Shown: positions 8,359-16,840, counted from the first letter of the stretch. The stretch: 64,000 bases of DNA from Saccharothrix luteola (GCF_020859565.1 NZ_JAJHUO010000008.1:241409-305408); one strand, 5' to 3'. Translations and numbers: made by a program. Notes: generated by a model from the letters alone, not told the origin.

Positions 8359-9528
8359 GTGGTTGTGAAGCGATGGGGCTGGCTGAGCACGGGCGTCGCG
8401 CTGGCACTCACCCTGGTGGTGCTGGCCGTCCTGGGAGCCCGCGAACCCAGACCGGGCAACGTCGCGGGCGACCTGGCCGCGCCGCTGCCGATGGCGCCGC
8501 GCGCGACCAGCAGCACCAGCGCCGCCGCCGCGCCCGCCGTGCCCGCCGCGGCGTCACCCCCGGCGTGGATGCGGCGCATGCAGCCCGGCGAGAAGCCGCC
8601 GCAGTTCGTGCTGTTCTCGTTCGACGGCGCCGCGTCCAAACCGCACTGGGACCGGATCATGCCGATCGCCAAGCAGGCGAACGCGCACGTCACCGGCCTG
8701 TTGTCGGGCGTGTACCTGGTGCCGGACGAGGACGGCCGCACCTACACCGGCCCCGGGCACCGGCCGGGCTACTCCTCCATCGGGTTCGGCGGCAGCCGCG
8801 CGGACGTGGACCTGCGCATCGGCTACCTCAACGCGGCCATCGACGCGGGCCACGAGATCGGCACGCACTACAACGGCCACTACTGCCTCGGCGACGAGCC
8901 CAACGTCGGCACCTGGAACACCGACCAGTGGAACCGGGAGCTCGACCAGTTCTTCGCGATCGTGGAGAAGGCGAGGCAGCGCGGGTTCAAGCTGGACCCG
9001 GCGGCCGTGCGCGGCGGGCGCACGCCCTGCCTGGAGGGCCAGTGGGGCCAGGCGTTCCCGGCGATGCTCGGTCACGGCCTGGCCTACGACACCAGCCACG
9101 TGAGCCTCGGGGTGGTGTGGCCGTTCGTGCACGAGGGCATGTGGGAGTTCCCCATGCCGGAGGTGCGCGTGCCCGCGCTGGGCAAGCAGGTCGTGATGAT
9201 GGACTTCAACCTCTGGTTCGCGCTCAACGGCGCCAAGGAGGAGCCCGACAAGGCCGGTGACTACACCCGGATCGTGCTGGACACGTACCGCTCGGTGTAC
9301 CAGTCGGCGGTCAACGGCAACCGCGCGCCGATCGTGATCGGCAACCACTTCAACGAGTGGGCCGGCGGCGCGTTCAGCAACGCGGTGGAGGGGTTCCTCG
9401 CCGAGGTGTGCGTCAAGCCCGAAACGGTGTGCGCCACCTACACGGAGGTGATCCAGTGGATGCAGTTGCAAGATCCGGTGGTGCTGGAACAGTTGAGGCG
9501 CATACCCGCCGCGCGGAACTGGAACTAG
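8359..9528 (+). CDS. Secreted NodB-like polysaccharide deacetylase-family protein
   Basis: 389 residues; GTG start at 8359, no strong ribosome site, so the start is soft. An N-terminal hydrophobic segment (GVALALTLVVLAVLG) and a Ala/Pro linker lead to a catalytic domain. FVLFSFDGAASK supplies the Asp of NodB motif 1, and HEIGTHYNGHYC gives the H-x4-H metal pair of motif 2. These suggest a metal-dependent carbohydrate esterase acting outside the membrane. The strand order of other NodB motifs is hard to assign, so substrate (peptidoglycan, chitin-type glycan, other) is open. It ends 78 bases before pqqA but appears unrelated to PQQ. Confidence 0.75.
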   Translation: MVVKRWGWLSTGVALALTLVVLAVLGAREPRPGNVAGDLAAPLPMAPRATSSTSAAAAPAVPAAASPPAWMRRMQPGEKPPQFVLFSFDGAASKPHWDRIMPIAKQANAHVTGLLSGVYLVPDEDGRTYTGPGHRPGYSSIGFGGSRADVDLRIGYLNAAIDAGHEIGTHYNGHYCLGDEPNVGTWNTDQWNRELDQFFAIVEKARQRGFKLDPAAVRGGRTPCLEGQWGQAFPAMLGHGLAYDTSHVSLGVVWPFVHEGMWEFPMPEVRVPALGKQVVMMDFNLWFALNGAKEEPDKAGDYTRIVLDTYRSVYQSAVNGNRAPIVIGNHFNEWAGGAFSNAVEGFLAEVCVKPETVCATYTEVIQWMQLQDPVVLEQLRRIPAARNWN

Positions 9529-9606
9529 CGCGGTAGCCGCCGCAAGCTCTACGGTGGGTTACCGCCGCCCCACGGAGAAGCACCACCCATCCGAGGAGTA
9601 GAGCGC

Positions 9607-9702
9607 ATGACCACCGAGCCCGAGAAGCGCACCTGGGTCAAGCCCGATTTCCGGGACGTCGACACCCCCATGGAAGTCACCGCTTACGCCGCTCGCAGTT
9701 GA
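9607..9702 (+). CDS. pqqA: PqqA, precursor peptide of pyrroloquinoline quinone
   Basis: 31 residues, ATG at 9607 with GAGGAG eight bases upstream. The C-terminal part reads WVKPDFRDVDTPMEVTAYAA, with E23 and Y27 in the invariant E-x3-Y arrangement whose side chains are joined to build PQQ. The upstream W-x2-P pattern is also typical of PqqA. Position one gene before pqqC-D-E confirms the call. It is shorter than most gene-finder cutoffs and easily missed. A stem-loop follows immediately (9703-9740). Confidence 0.93.
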   Translation: MTTEPEKRTWVKPDFRDVDTPMEVTAYAARS

Positions 9703-9740
9703 GCCCGCCGCCGCGTCCCGCCGGCCGCGCGTCGGCGGGC
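9703..9740 (+). promoter_or_regulatory. Intercistronic stem-loop between pqqA and pqqC
   Basis: Directly after the pqqA stop, GCCCGCCG (9703-9710) pairs perfectly with CGGCGGGC (9733-9740). A hairpin here could stabilise the pqqA message or partly stop transcription, giving more precursor than enzyme. It also argues against a pqqC start at 9699. Confidence 0.5.
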
Positions 9741-9761
9741 GCGGCGCCCGCGTACCGAGAG

Positions 9762-10475
9762 GTGCCCGCCGCCGTGCCCACTCCCGAGTCGTCCGGCTCG
9801 ACGTTGACGCCGGACGAGTTCACCGCGCGCCTGCGCGCCCTGGCACCCCGCTACTGGGACCGCCACCCCTTCCACCTCCGGCTGCACGAGGGCCGGTTGA
9901 GCAAGCACGAACTGCAGCTCTGGGCGGCCAACCGCTGGTACTACCAGCAGGCGATCCCGCGCAAGGACGCCGCGATCCTGGCCAACTGCCCCGACGTCGA
10001 GGTCCGGCGGGCGTGGCGGGAGCGGATCGTCTGGCACGACGGCGGCGGACCGGGCGAGGGCGGTGCGGAGAACTGGCTGCGCCTGGCGGAGGCCGTCGGG
10101 CTGACCCGCGAGGAGGTGCTGGACGAGCGGCACGTGCTGCCGGGCGTGCGGTTCGCCGTGGACGCCTACGTGACGTTCGCCCGCACGCGCCCGTGGGTGG
10201 AGGCGGTGGCGTCCGGGCTGACCGAGATGTTCTCCCGCGGGCTGATGGCGCGCCGGCTGGTGGACATGCGCGAGCACTACCCGTGGATCGCCGAGGAGGG
10301 CTTCGCGTACTTCACCGCCCGGCTCAAGGTGATCGCCGACGAAGGGAAGTCCACTGTGGACATCGTGGTGCGCAACTGCCGCACGCGCGAGCAGCAGGAG
10401 GCGGCGGTCGCCGCGCTGGCGTTCAAGTGCGACGTGCTGCGAGCGGTGCTGGACGCCGTGGACTACTACTCGTGA
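9762..10475 (+). CDS. pqqC: PqqC, pyrroloquinoline-quinone synthase
   Basis: About 237 residues. Cofactor-less oxidase that performs the final ring closure and eight-electron oxidation to PQQ. Family blocks seen: HPFHLRLHEGRLSKHELQLW, RWYYQQAIPRKDAAILANC, HDGGGPGEGGAENWLRL, GLTEMFSRGLMARRL and the EHYPWI segment. The open frame extends to a TTG at 9699, but that part is low-complexity and lies in a hairpin; GTG 9762 or GTG 9774 (GAGAGG at 9757-9762) are better starts. Its stop overlaps the GTG of pqqD. Confidence 0.92.
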   Translation: MPAAVPTPESSGSTLTPDEFTARLRALAPRYWDRHPFHLRLHEGRLSKHELQLWAANRWYYQQAIPRKDAAILANCPDVEVRRAWRERIVWHDGGGPGEGGAENWLRLAEAVGLTREEVLDERHVLPGVRFAVDAYVTFARTRPWVEAVASGLTEMFSRGLMARRLVDMREHYPWIAEEGFAYFTARLKVIADEGKSTVDIVVRNCRTREQQEAAVAALAFKCDVLRAVLDAVDYYS

Positions 10476-10741
10476 TCGGCCTGGACGCGGTGCCGCGCCT
10501 GCGCCGGGGCGTGAAGACGGCGTACGACGAGACGCGGGACAGCCACGTGGTGCTGTTCCCGGAAGGCGTGCTGGTGCTCAACGAGACCGCGGCGGCGGTG
10601 GTCGCGCTGTGCGACGGGCGCACGTCCGTCGAGGGCATCGCGCGCCGGCTGACCGAGGAGTTCGACGGGGTGGAGGCGGACGACGTGGCCGAGCTCGTCG
10701 CACGGCTGGTGGCGCGCCGGGTGGTGGACGTCGATGGCTGA
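10472..10741 (+). CDS. pqqD: PqqD, peptide chaperone for PQQ biosynthesis
   Basis: 89 residues; GTG at 10472 overlaps the pqqC stop by four bases. Small winged-helix protein (the founding RiPP recognition element) that binds PqqA and presents it to PqqE. Typical features are the N-terminal VPRLRRGVKTAYDETRD strand, LFPEGVLVLNETAAAVV and the helical tail (GIARRLTEEFDGVEADDVAE). Separate, not fused to PqqC or PqqE as in some species. The ATG of pqqE lies inside its last codons. Confidence 0.92.
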   Translation: MIGLDAVPRLRRGVKTAYDETRDSHVVLFPEGVLVLNETAAAVVALCDGRTSVEGIARRLTEEFDGVEADDVAELVARLVARRVVDVDG

Positions 10742-11789
10742 GGCGCCGTTCGGGCTGCTCGCCGAGCTGACCCACCGGTGCCCGCTGCGCTGCGGGTACT
10801 GCTCCAACCCGGTCGACCTGGTCGGGAGGGGTGACGAGCTGGACACCGCGTCGTGGCGCGAGGTGTTCGACCAGGCCCGCGCGTTGGGCGTGCTCCAGGT
10901 CCACCTGTCCGGCGGCGAGCCGTTGGCGCGCAAGGACCTGCCGGAGCTGGTCGAGCACGCGGCCGGGCTCGGCTGCTACGTGAACCTGGTGACCAGCGGG
11001 CTCGGGCTGACCCCCGAGCGGCTCGCGGGGTTGCGCGGTGTCGACCACGTGCAGCTGTCCGTGCAGGACGCGAGCGAGGCCGGTGCGAACCGGATCGCCG
11101 GGGTGAAGGCGTTCGAGCCGAAGCTCCGCGCCGCCGAGGCGATCCGGGACGCGGGGCTGCCGCTGACCGTGAACGTGGTGCTGCACCGGCTCAACCTCGA
11201 CCACGTGGGCGAGATCGTCGCGCTCGCGGAGCGCATGGGGGCGGACCGGTTGGAGCTGGCCAACACCCAGTACTACGGCTGGGCGCTGCGCAACCGGGCC
11301 GCGCTGCTGCCGACGAGGGAGCAGCTGGCGCGGGCGGGTGAGGTGGTGGCCGCCGCGCAGGCGCGGTCGGCGATGGAGATCGTGTACGTGATCGCCGACT
11401 ACCACGAGGCGCACCCGAAGCCGTGCATGCACGGGTGGGGGGCGCGGCAGCTGACCGTGGCGCCGAACGGCGACGTGCTGCCGTGCCCGGCGGCCGGGGT
11501 GATCGACGGGCTCGGGGTGGAGAACGTGAAGGACCGGTCGTTGGCCGACATCTGGCACACCTCGCCCGCGTTCACCGCGTTCCGGGGCTTCGACTGGATG
11601 CGCGACCCGTGCCGTTCGTGCGCGCGCCGTGAGCTGGACTTCGGCGGGTGCCGCTGCCAGGCGTTCCAGCTGACGGGCGACGCGTCGGCGACCGACCCGG
11701 TGTGCACGCTCTCGCCGCACCGGGGCTTGGTCGACCTGATCCTGGCCGGCCCTCCCGCCGACGTGGAGCACCGGGCGGTCGTGCGGTGA
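10734..11789 (+). CDS. pqqE: PqqE, radical SAM enzyme cross-linking PqqA Glu and Tyr
   Basis: 351 residues, ATG overlapping pqqD by eight bases. The radical SAM cluster motif is HRCPLRCGYC (C-x3-C-x2-C) near residue 17. The C-terminal SPASM region starts with PCMHGWGARQL and contains VLPCPAAG, DPCRSCARRE, GGCRCQAF and DPVCTLSP, matching PqqE ligands of the auxiliary Fe-S clusters. It forms the C-C bond between E23 and Y27 of PqqA. It is the last gene before an intrinsic terminator at 11877. Confidence 0.94.
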   Translation: MAEAPFGLLAELTHRCPLRCGYCSNPVDLVGRGDELDTASWREVFDQARALGVLQVHLSGGEPLARKDLPELVEHAAGLGCYVNLVTSGLGLTPERLAGLRGVDHVQLSVQDASEAGANRIAGVKAFEPKLRAAEAIRDAGLPLTVNVVLHRLNLDHVGEIVALAERMGADRLELANTQYYGWALRNRAALLPTREQLARAGEVVAAAQARSAMEIVYVIADYHEAHPKPCMHGWGARQLTVAPNGDVLPCPAAGVIDGLGVENVKDRSLADIWHTSPAFTAFRGFDWMRDPCRSCARRELDFGGCRCQAFQLTGDASATDPVCTLSPHRGLVDLILAGPPADVEHRAVVR

Positions 11790-11876
11790 AGGTGCGGGTC
11801 GCGGACACGGCGGTCTCGGACACGCCCGCCTCGGACGTCTCGGACACGGCGAGCGCGGGCACTGCGGGCGCGCTCC

Positions 11877-11914
11877 GCAGGGGTCCTCGCCCAGGGGACC
11901 CCTGCTTTTATTCT
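11877..11914 (+). terminator. Intrinsic terminator after pqqE
   Basis: GCAGGGGTCC (11877-11886) pairs perfectly with GGACCCCTGC (11896-11905), followed by TTTTATT. A true T-tract is uncommon in this genome. It separates pqqACDE from pqqB, which therefore probably has its own promoter or is transcribed by read-through. Confidence 0.85.
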
Positions 11915-11992
11915 GCCCCAGGGGTACGACAATTTCGGGCACTTCCGCGGGCGCGGACCGCGCCCGGCCGGCGAGAAGCGGGCAGGTGAGCG

Positions 11993-12868
11993 GTGAAGGT
12001 CGTGGTCCTCGGGACGGCCGCCGGGGGTGGGGTGCCGCAGTGGAACTGCGCGTGCGGGCCGTGCGGGGCGGTGCGGGCCGGTCGGTTGCCGGTGCGCACG
12101 CAGGACGCGGTGGCGGTGAGCGCGAACGGCGTGGACTGGTGGTTGGTCAACGCCTCGCCGGACATCGGCGCGCAGCTCGCCGCGACGCCCGAGCTCGCGC
12201 CCGGCCCCGGCCCGCGGGACACGCCGGTGCGCGGGGTGCTGTTCACCGACGCCGAGCTGGACCACACGCTGGGCTTGGCGGTGCTGCGCGGCGCGCCGGG
12301 GTTGCGGGTCCACGCGCCCGCGACCGTGCTGCACGCCCTCGCGCCCACGCGTGCCGTGCTGGCCACGTACGGCGAGTGCTCGTGGCGGCAGGTGGAGCCG
12401 GAGCAGGCGGTCGTGCTCGCGGGTGGGCTGGAGGTCACCGCGTTCCCGGTGAGCGGCAAGCGCCCGCGCTACGCCGTCGACTCGCCGGTGGCGGGCCACT
12501 GGGTGGTGGCCTACCGGTTCCACGACCCGGCCACCGGCGGGGTGCTGCTGTACGCGCCGTGCCTGGCGTCCTGGCCGTCCGGGTTCGACGCGTTGGTGGC
12601 GGAGGCCGACGTCGTGCTGCTGGACGGCACGTTCTACGCGCCGTCGGAGATGGGCGCGGCCACCGGCAGGCCGAGCGGGCAGGCCGCGATGGGCCACCTG
12701 CCGATCGCGCACAGCCTGCCGGAGCTGCGCGGGCACCCGGCGACCAGGCGGATCTACACCCACCTCAACAACACCAACCCGGTGCTGGACCCGGCGTCGC
12801 CGGAGCACGCGAAGATCGCCGAGGCGGGCGTGGAGGTCGTCGCGGACGGGACCGTGATCGATCTGTAG
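11993..12868 (+). CDS. pqqB: PqqB, metallo-beta-lactamase-fold PQQ biosynthesis protein
   Basis: 291 residues, GTG start. The N-terminus VVLGTAAGGGVPQWNCACGPC is diagnostic for PqqB; FTDAELDHTLGLAVLRGA supplies the Asp-His of the metal fold. PqqB is reported to hydroxylate the cross-linked tyrosine (or act as a carrier) before PqqC. Placement after pqqE and a terminator is unusual, since pqqB often lies between pqqA and pqqC. No pqqF protease is present; trimming of PqqA must use another peptidase. Confidence 0.92.
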   Translation: MKVVVLGTAAGGGVPQWNCACGPCGAVRAGRLPVRTQDAVAVSANGVDWWLVNASPDIGAQLAATPELAPGPGPRDTPVRGVLFTDAELDHTLGLAVLRGAPGLRVHAPATVLHALAPTRAVLATYGECSWRQVEPEQAVVLAGGLEVTAFPVSGKRPRYAVDSPVAGHWVVAYRFHDPATGGVLLYAPCLASWPSGFDALVAEADVVLLDGTFYAPSEMGAATGRPSGQAAMGHLPIAHSLPELRGHPATRRIYTHLNNTNPVLDPASPEHAKIAEAGVEVVADGTVIDL

Positions 12869-12927
12869 ATCGCATTGGGGGGTTAAACCCACCGATTTGC
12901 CGGGGGTCAGCCGGAAGAATCGGCGCC

Positions 12928-14205
12928 ATGACGGACCGCGACCTGGTACGCGCCGCCCGCACCCGGCTGACGCAGGCCGGACTGGGGCTGGCCCGGACGC
13001 CGCTGTGCGTGGCGGGGCTGCTGCTGATCCCGCTCCAGCTCTACGCCTACCCGCTGATCCTGGTGACCATCGGCGTGCCGCTGCTGCTGGTGTTCACCGC
13101 GCTGGCCCGCCGCTACACCGGCTTCTTCCGCTGGTGGGCCTCGCGGGTGCTGGAGGTGGAGATCCCGGCGCCGTACCGGGTCCCCGCGAACCGCGGCCCG
13201 ATGACCAGGGTCCGCACCATCGCCACCGACCCGGCGACGTGGCGCGACCTGGCGTTCCTGCCCGTCAACGCGATCCTCGGGATCCTCTGCGGCGTGCTGC
13301 CGGTCGCGTTCTGGATCAACGGCGTGCTGGGCTTCGTGGTGCCGCTGATCTGGCTCGACCACGGGGACGTCGAGTACGTCCTGATCGACAACAAGACGCC
13401 CGGCAACTTCGTGCTCGCGCCGCTGCTCGGCATCGCCTTCCTGGTGCTGGCGTGGTGGGCCACGCCCCGCGCCGCCCGGCTGCACGCGACCGTCGCCAAG
13501 CGGCTGCTCGCGCCCAGCGCGACCGCCGCCCTCACCGACCGGGTGCGCGTGCTGTCCGACTCGCGGGCCGACACGGTCGACGCGCAGGCCGCCGAGCTGC
13601 GCCGGATCGAACGGGACCTGCACGACGGCGCGCAGGCCAGGCTGGTCGCGCTCGGGCTGAGCCTCGGCATGGCCGAGGAGCTGCTGGCCCAGGACCCCCG
13701 GGCGGCGCAGGAGCTGCTGGCCGAGGCGCGCCAGTCGTCCTCCCAGGCGTTGGCCGAGCTGCGGGACCTGGTGCGCGGCATCCACCCGCCGGTGCTGGCC
13801 GACCGCGGGCTGGACGGCGCGCTGCGCGCGTTGGCGCTGGCGCACCCGCTGCCGGTGGAGGTCGACCTGGAGCTGACCGGCCGGCCGGAGGCGCCGGTCG
13901 AGTCGGCCGCGTACTTCGCGGTGGCCGAGACGCTGACGAACGTGGCCAAGCACAGCGGGGCGACGAGCGCGTGGGTGCGGGTGCGGCACGACGACGGCCG
14001 GTTGTCGTTGATGATCGGGGACAACGGGCGCGGCGGCGCGGAGCCGTCGGAGAACGGTGGGTTGCGCGGGATCGAGCGCCGGCTCGCGGCGTTCGACGGC
14101 ACACTCGGCATCGCGAGCCCGGTGGGCGGGCCGACCATCGTGACCATGGAGCTGCCGTGCGAGTTGTCCTCGGTGAAGACCTCGTCCTCCTCCGGGACGG
14201 GCTGA
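12928..14205 (+). CDS. NarL-type sensor histidine kinase
   Basis: 425 residues from the ATG at 12928. An N-terminal region with four or more membrane segments (LCVAGLLLIPLQLYAYPLILVTIG, LPVNAILGILCGVLPVAFW, GVLGFVVPLIWL, FVLAPLLGIAFLVLAWW) is of the actinobacterial sensor type. HisKA_3 follows with the phospho-acceptor His in RIERDLHDGAQARLVALG, then a HATPase domain with ETLTNVAKHSGA, IGDNGRGG and GGLRGIERR. It overlaps its response regulator by 49 bases. The signal is unknown; a link to the adjacent pqq genes is only positional. Confidence 0.92.
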   Translation: MTDRDLVRAARTRLTQAGLGLARTPLCVAGLLLIPLQLYAYPLILVTIGVPLLLVFTALARRYTGFFRWWASRVLEVEIPAPYRVPANRGPMTRVRTIATDPATWRDLAFLPVNAILGILCGVLPVAFWINGVLGFVVPLIWLDHGDVEYVLIDNKTPGNFVLAPLLGIAFLVLAWWATPRAARLHATVAKRLLAPSATAALTDRVRVLSDSRADTVDAQAAELRRIERDLHDGAQARLVALGLSLGMAEELLAQDPRAAQELLAEARQSSSQALAELRDLVRGIHPPVLADRGLDGALRALALAHPLPVEVDLELTGRPEAPVESAAYFAVAETLTNVAKHSGATSAWVRVRHDDGRLSLMIGDNGRGGAEPSENGGLRGIERRLAAFDGTLGIASPVGGPTIVTMELPCELSSVKTSSSSGTG

Positions 14206-14804
14206 TCCGGCTCCTGGAGGCCTACGACTTCGACGTGGTCGAGGCGGTCGACTCCGGTCCCGCCCTGCTCAAGGCCCTGGTCGACCACCGCCCGGACGTG
14301 GCGGTGGTCGACGTCCGGCTGCCCCCGACGTTCACCGACGAGGGGCTGCGGGCCGCGATCGAGGCCCGCAAGCGGGTGCCCGGCCTGCCGGTCCTGGTGC
14401 TCTCGCAGTACGTGGAGCAGCTCTACGCGCGGGAACTGCTGTCCGACCGGGGTGGCGCGGTGGGATACCTGCTCAAGGACCGGGTGTCGGACGTCAAGCA
14501 GTTCGTGGACGCCATTCGCCGGGTCGCCGCGGGCGGCACCGCGATGGACCCCGAGGTCATCGACCAACTGCTCGCGCGCGGCGCTCGCGACCAGCCGCTG
14601 ACCACGTTGACGCCGCGTGAGCGGGAAGTGCTGTCGTTGATGGCGGAGGGCCGTTCGAACGGCGCGATCGCGGGCCGGCTGTTCGTCACCGAGAAAGCGG
14701 TCGGCAAACACATCGCGAACATCTTCGGCAAGTTGGACCTGCCGATGTCCGAGGACGACAACCGGCGCGTGCTCGCCGTGCTGGCCTATTTGGACCGGGT
14801 GTAA
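14157..14804 (+). CDS. LuxR/NarL-family response regulator
   Basis: 215 residues, GTG start inside the end of the kinase gene. Receiver domain with acidic pair EDLVLLRDG, phospho-acceptor Asp in DVAVVDVRLPP, Ser in LVLSQYV and Lys in GYLLKDRVSD. C-terminal LuxR helix-turn-helix: LTPREREVLSLMAEGRSN and TEKAVGKHIANIFGKL. It controls unknown genes with the overlapping kinase. Confidence 0.93.
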   Translation: MRVVLGEDLVLLRDGLIRLLEAYDFDVVEAVDSGPALLKALVDHRPDVAVVDVRLPPTFTDEGLRAAIEARKRVPGLPVLVLSQYVEQLYARELLSDRGGAVGYLLKDRVSDVKQFVDAIRRVAAGGTAMDPEVIDQLLARGARDQPLTTLTPREREVLSLMAEGRSNGAIAGRLFVTEKAVGKHIANIFGKLDLPMSEDDNRRVLAVLAYLDRV

Positions 14805-14857
14805 ATCGTTTCTTAGGCTAAGTACCATCTTGGTTTCACGACGACCAGGGGGTGCGC

Positions 14858-16486
14858 ATGGGCACGACGGCGGAGTTGGCCGACGAACTGCTCGACCTGA
14901 TGTTCTCGCGGGCGCCGTTGGGCGCGACCGTCTACGGCGTGCCGGGGTACGACCACCTGCTCGCCGACCACCGGGTGGAGGCGGGGGAATCCGCGCGGGC
15001 GCGGGCGGTGGACATCGCGGACCGGGCGCGCGCCCTGCCCGCGGACGACGACCCGGTGACGCGTGCGGTGGTCGTGCAGCAGGCCGAGGCGCTCGTGGAC
15101 GAGATCGACGCGCTCGGCGTCGAGTACACGATCACCGACTCGTTCTTCGCGCCCGCGGGCGAGTTGCTGTCGGTCCTGCCGACGACCGTGCTGTCCGGGC
15201 CGGACTCCGAGCGGGCCTACCTGGACCGGCTCGCCGCGATCCCCGACTTCCTGCGCCGGCTCGCCGAACGGCAGCTCGCCGGCGCGGCGGCGGGCCGCAC
15301 GCCCGTCCAGCGCCTCGTGGACGCCGCCGTGGCGCACCTGGACCGCTACCTGGCCGCCGACGAGGACCCGCTGGCCCGCCCGACCGGCGGTGAGGCGTTC
15401 GACGCCGAGCGCGAGCGCCTGCTGGCCGAGGTGGTGCACCCGGCGCTCGCCGCCTACCGGGACGTGATCTCGGGCATCGAGGGCCGCCCGGACGACCGGG
15501 TCGGCCTGTGCGCGCTGCCGGGTGGCGAGGCGATGTACGCGGCGCTCACGCGGATCCAGACCACGACCGACCGCACCCCCGAGGAGCTGCACCGGACCGG
15601 CCTGGACGTGATGGCGGGCCTGGCGCGGGAGTACGCCGAGCTCGGGCAGAGGGTGTTCGGCACCTCCGACGTGGCCGAGGTGCTCCAGCGCATGCGCACC
15701 GACCCCGACCTGCGCTGGAACACCGAGGACGAGCTGATCACCGCCGCGCGCGAGGCCGTGGCCAGGGCGGAGCGGGCCGCGCCGCGCTGGTTCGGCCGGG
15801 TGCCCGAGCAGCGCTGCCAGGTCGAGCCGGTGCCCGCGGCCGACGCGCCGGGCGCGCCGATCGCCTACTACTCGGCGCCGACGCCGGACGGGCTGCGGCA
15901 CGGCACGTACTACGCGAACACCCACCGGGTCGAGGAGCGGTTCCGCTACCAGGCCGAGGCGATCGCGTTCCACGAGGCCGTGCCCGGGCACCACTTCCAG
16001 ATCACGCTGGCGCAGCAGCTCACCGAGCTGCCGGTGCTGCGGCGGGTCGCGCACATCACCGCGTACCTGGAGGGCTGGGGGCTCTACACCGAGCGGCTGG
16101 CCGACGAGATGGGCCTGTACTCCGGCGACGTGGCGCGGCTCGGGATGCTGGCGATGGACTCGATGCGGGCCGGCCGGCTCGTCGCGGACACGGGTCTGCA
16201 CGCGCACGGGTGGAGCCGCGCGCAGGCCGTCGAGTACCTGCGCGAGAACACGCCGCTGGCGCTGGTCGAGATCGAGAACGAGGTCGACCGCTACATCGCC
16301 GCGCCGGGCCAGGCGCTGGCGTACATGGTCGGCCGGCTGGAGATCCTGCGGATCCGGGCGGCGGCCGAGGAGGCGTTGGGCGAGCGCTTCGACATCCGCG
16401 AGTTCCACGACGTGCTGCTCGGCGGCGGGCCGCTGCCGCTCGCGGTGTTGGCCGACGTCGTCGCGGAATGGGCGCGCGACCGCTGA
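14858..16486 (+). CDS. DUF885-family zinc metallopeptidase-like protein
   Basis: 542 residues, ATG at 14858 preceded by AGGGGG. The family has an M3/M32-like helical fold; the metal motif is FHEAVPGHHFQ (H-E-x3-G-H-H) near residue 372, with the downstream EGWGLYTERLADEMG supplying a third ligand. No signal peptide, so it is cytoplasmic. Substrates are unknown, probably peptides. It has its own promoter region after the two-component genes. Confidence 0.85.
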   Translation: MGTTAELADELLDLMFSRAPLGATVYGVPGYDHLLADHRVEAGESARARAVDIADRARALPADDDPVTRAVVVQQAEALVDEIDALGVEYTITDSFFAPAGELLSVLPTTVLSGPDSERAYLDRLAAIPDFLRRLAERQLAGAAAGRTPVQRLVDAAVAHLDRYLAADEDPLARPTGGEAFDAERERLLAEVVHPALAAYRDVISGIEGRPDDRVGLCALPGGEAMYAALTRIQTTTDRTPEELHRTGLDVMAGLAREYAELGQRVFGTSDVAEVLQRMRTDPDLRWNTEDELITAAREAVARAERAAPRWFGRVPEQRCQVEPVPAADAPGAPIAYYSAPTPDGLRHGTYYANTHRVEERFRYQAEAIAFHEAVPGHHFQITLAQQLTELPVLRRVAHITAYLEGWGLYTERLADEMGLYSGDVARLGMLAMDSMRAGRLVADTGLHAHGWSRAQAVEYLRENTPLALVEIENEVDRYIAAPGQALAYMVGRLEILRIRAAAEEALGERFDIREFHDVLLGGGPLPLAVLADVVAEWARDR

Positions 16487-16493
16487 ACCGGCG

Positions 16494-16540
16494 CGAGTCA
16501 TCCGGCACGAGTCATCCGATCGGACTCCGCGACTCATCCG
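16494..16540. repeat. Three short direct repeats downstream of the DUF885 gene
   Basis: The 11-mer CGAGTCATCCG occurs at 16494-16504 and 16508-16518 and, with one change, at 16530-16540. Spacing is irregular. No function apparent. Confidence 0.6.
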
Positions 16541-16639
16541 ATGCGGTATGCCTGTTCACGGCGCCGCACCGCGTTCGCGGGTCCGATCGGGTGACCCGAT
16601 GCCGGCTCGATGCCGACCGGCACGACGCACCGTTTTGGG

Positions 16640-16660
16640 TTCACCCGGCAGATGGGTGAA
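16640..16660. terminator. Hairpin between the DUF885 gene and the odd tRNA
   Basis: TTCACCC (16640-16646) and GGGTGAA (16654-16660) form a perfect 7-bp stem with a 7-base loop. It is 19 bases beyond the 3' end of the minus-strand tRNA and lies between convergent units, so it may close both transcripts. No T-run. Confidence 0.45.
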
Positions 16661-16679
16661 GTCGCTCTGGCGCCGAACG

Positions 16680-16753
16680 TGCCCCCGACGGGATTCGAAC
16701 CCGTACTGTGACTCTTTTAAGGAGCCTGCCTCTACCGGTTGGGCTACGGGGGC
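16680..16753 (-). tRNA. tRNA with anticodon UAA but short variable loop; identity uncertain
   Basis: 74 bases on the minus strand fold as a cloverleaf. The acceptor is 7 bp (GCCCCCG with CGGGGGC), discriminator A, no encoded CCA. The D stem has a C-A mismatch. The anticodon stem is GGCTC/GAGTC with one G-U, loop CTTAAAA, giving anticodon UAA. The variable loop is 5 bases (ACAGT), and the T arm is ACGGG-TTCGAAT-CCCGT. UAA reads leucine UUA codons, yet bacterial tRNA-Leu is class II with a long variable arm; this one is class I. It lies 87 bases after the SagB-type gene on the same strand. Confidence 0.8.
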
Positions 16754-16840
16754 AGCGGGGAGCCTAAGCGGTTACCGAGCGTTCGTGGGGCTACTTCAGA
16801 AGAAGTCGCCCGCACGGCTCAATGCGATCCGCTATTGCGC

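Noticed and set aside
9699..9761. pqqC starting at TTG 9699
   Set aside because: No ribosome site, low-complexity residues, and it lies in a stem-loop; later GTG codons fit the family better.
16680..16753. tRNA-Lys
   Set aside because: A Lys anticodon would need loop CTCTTAA or CTTTTAA; the base after U33 here begins UAA.
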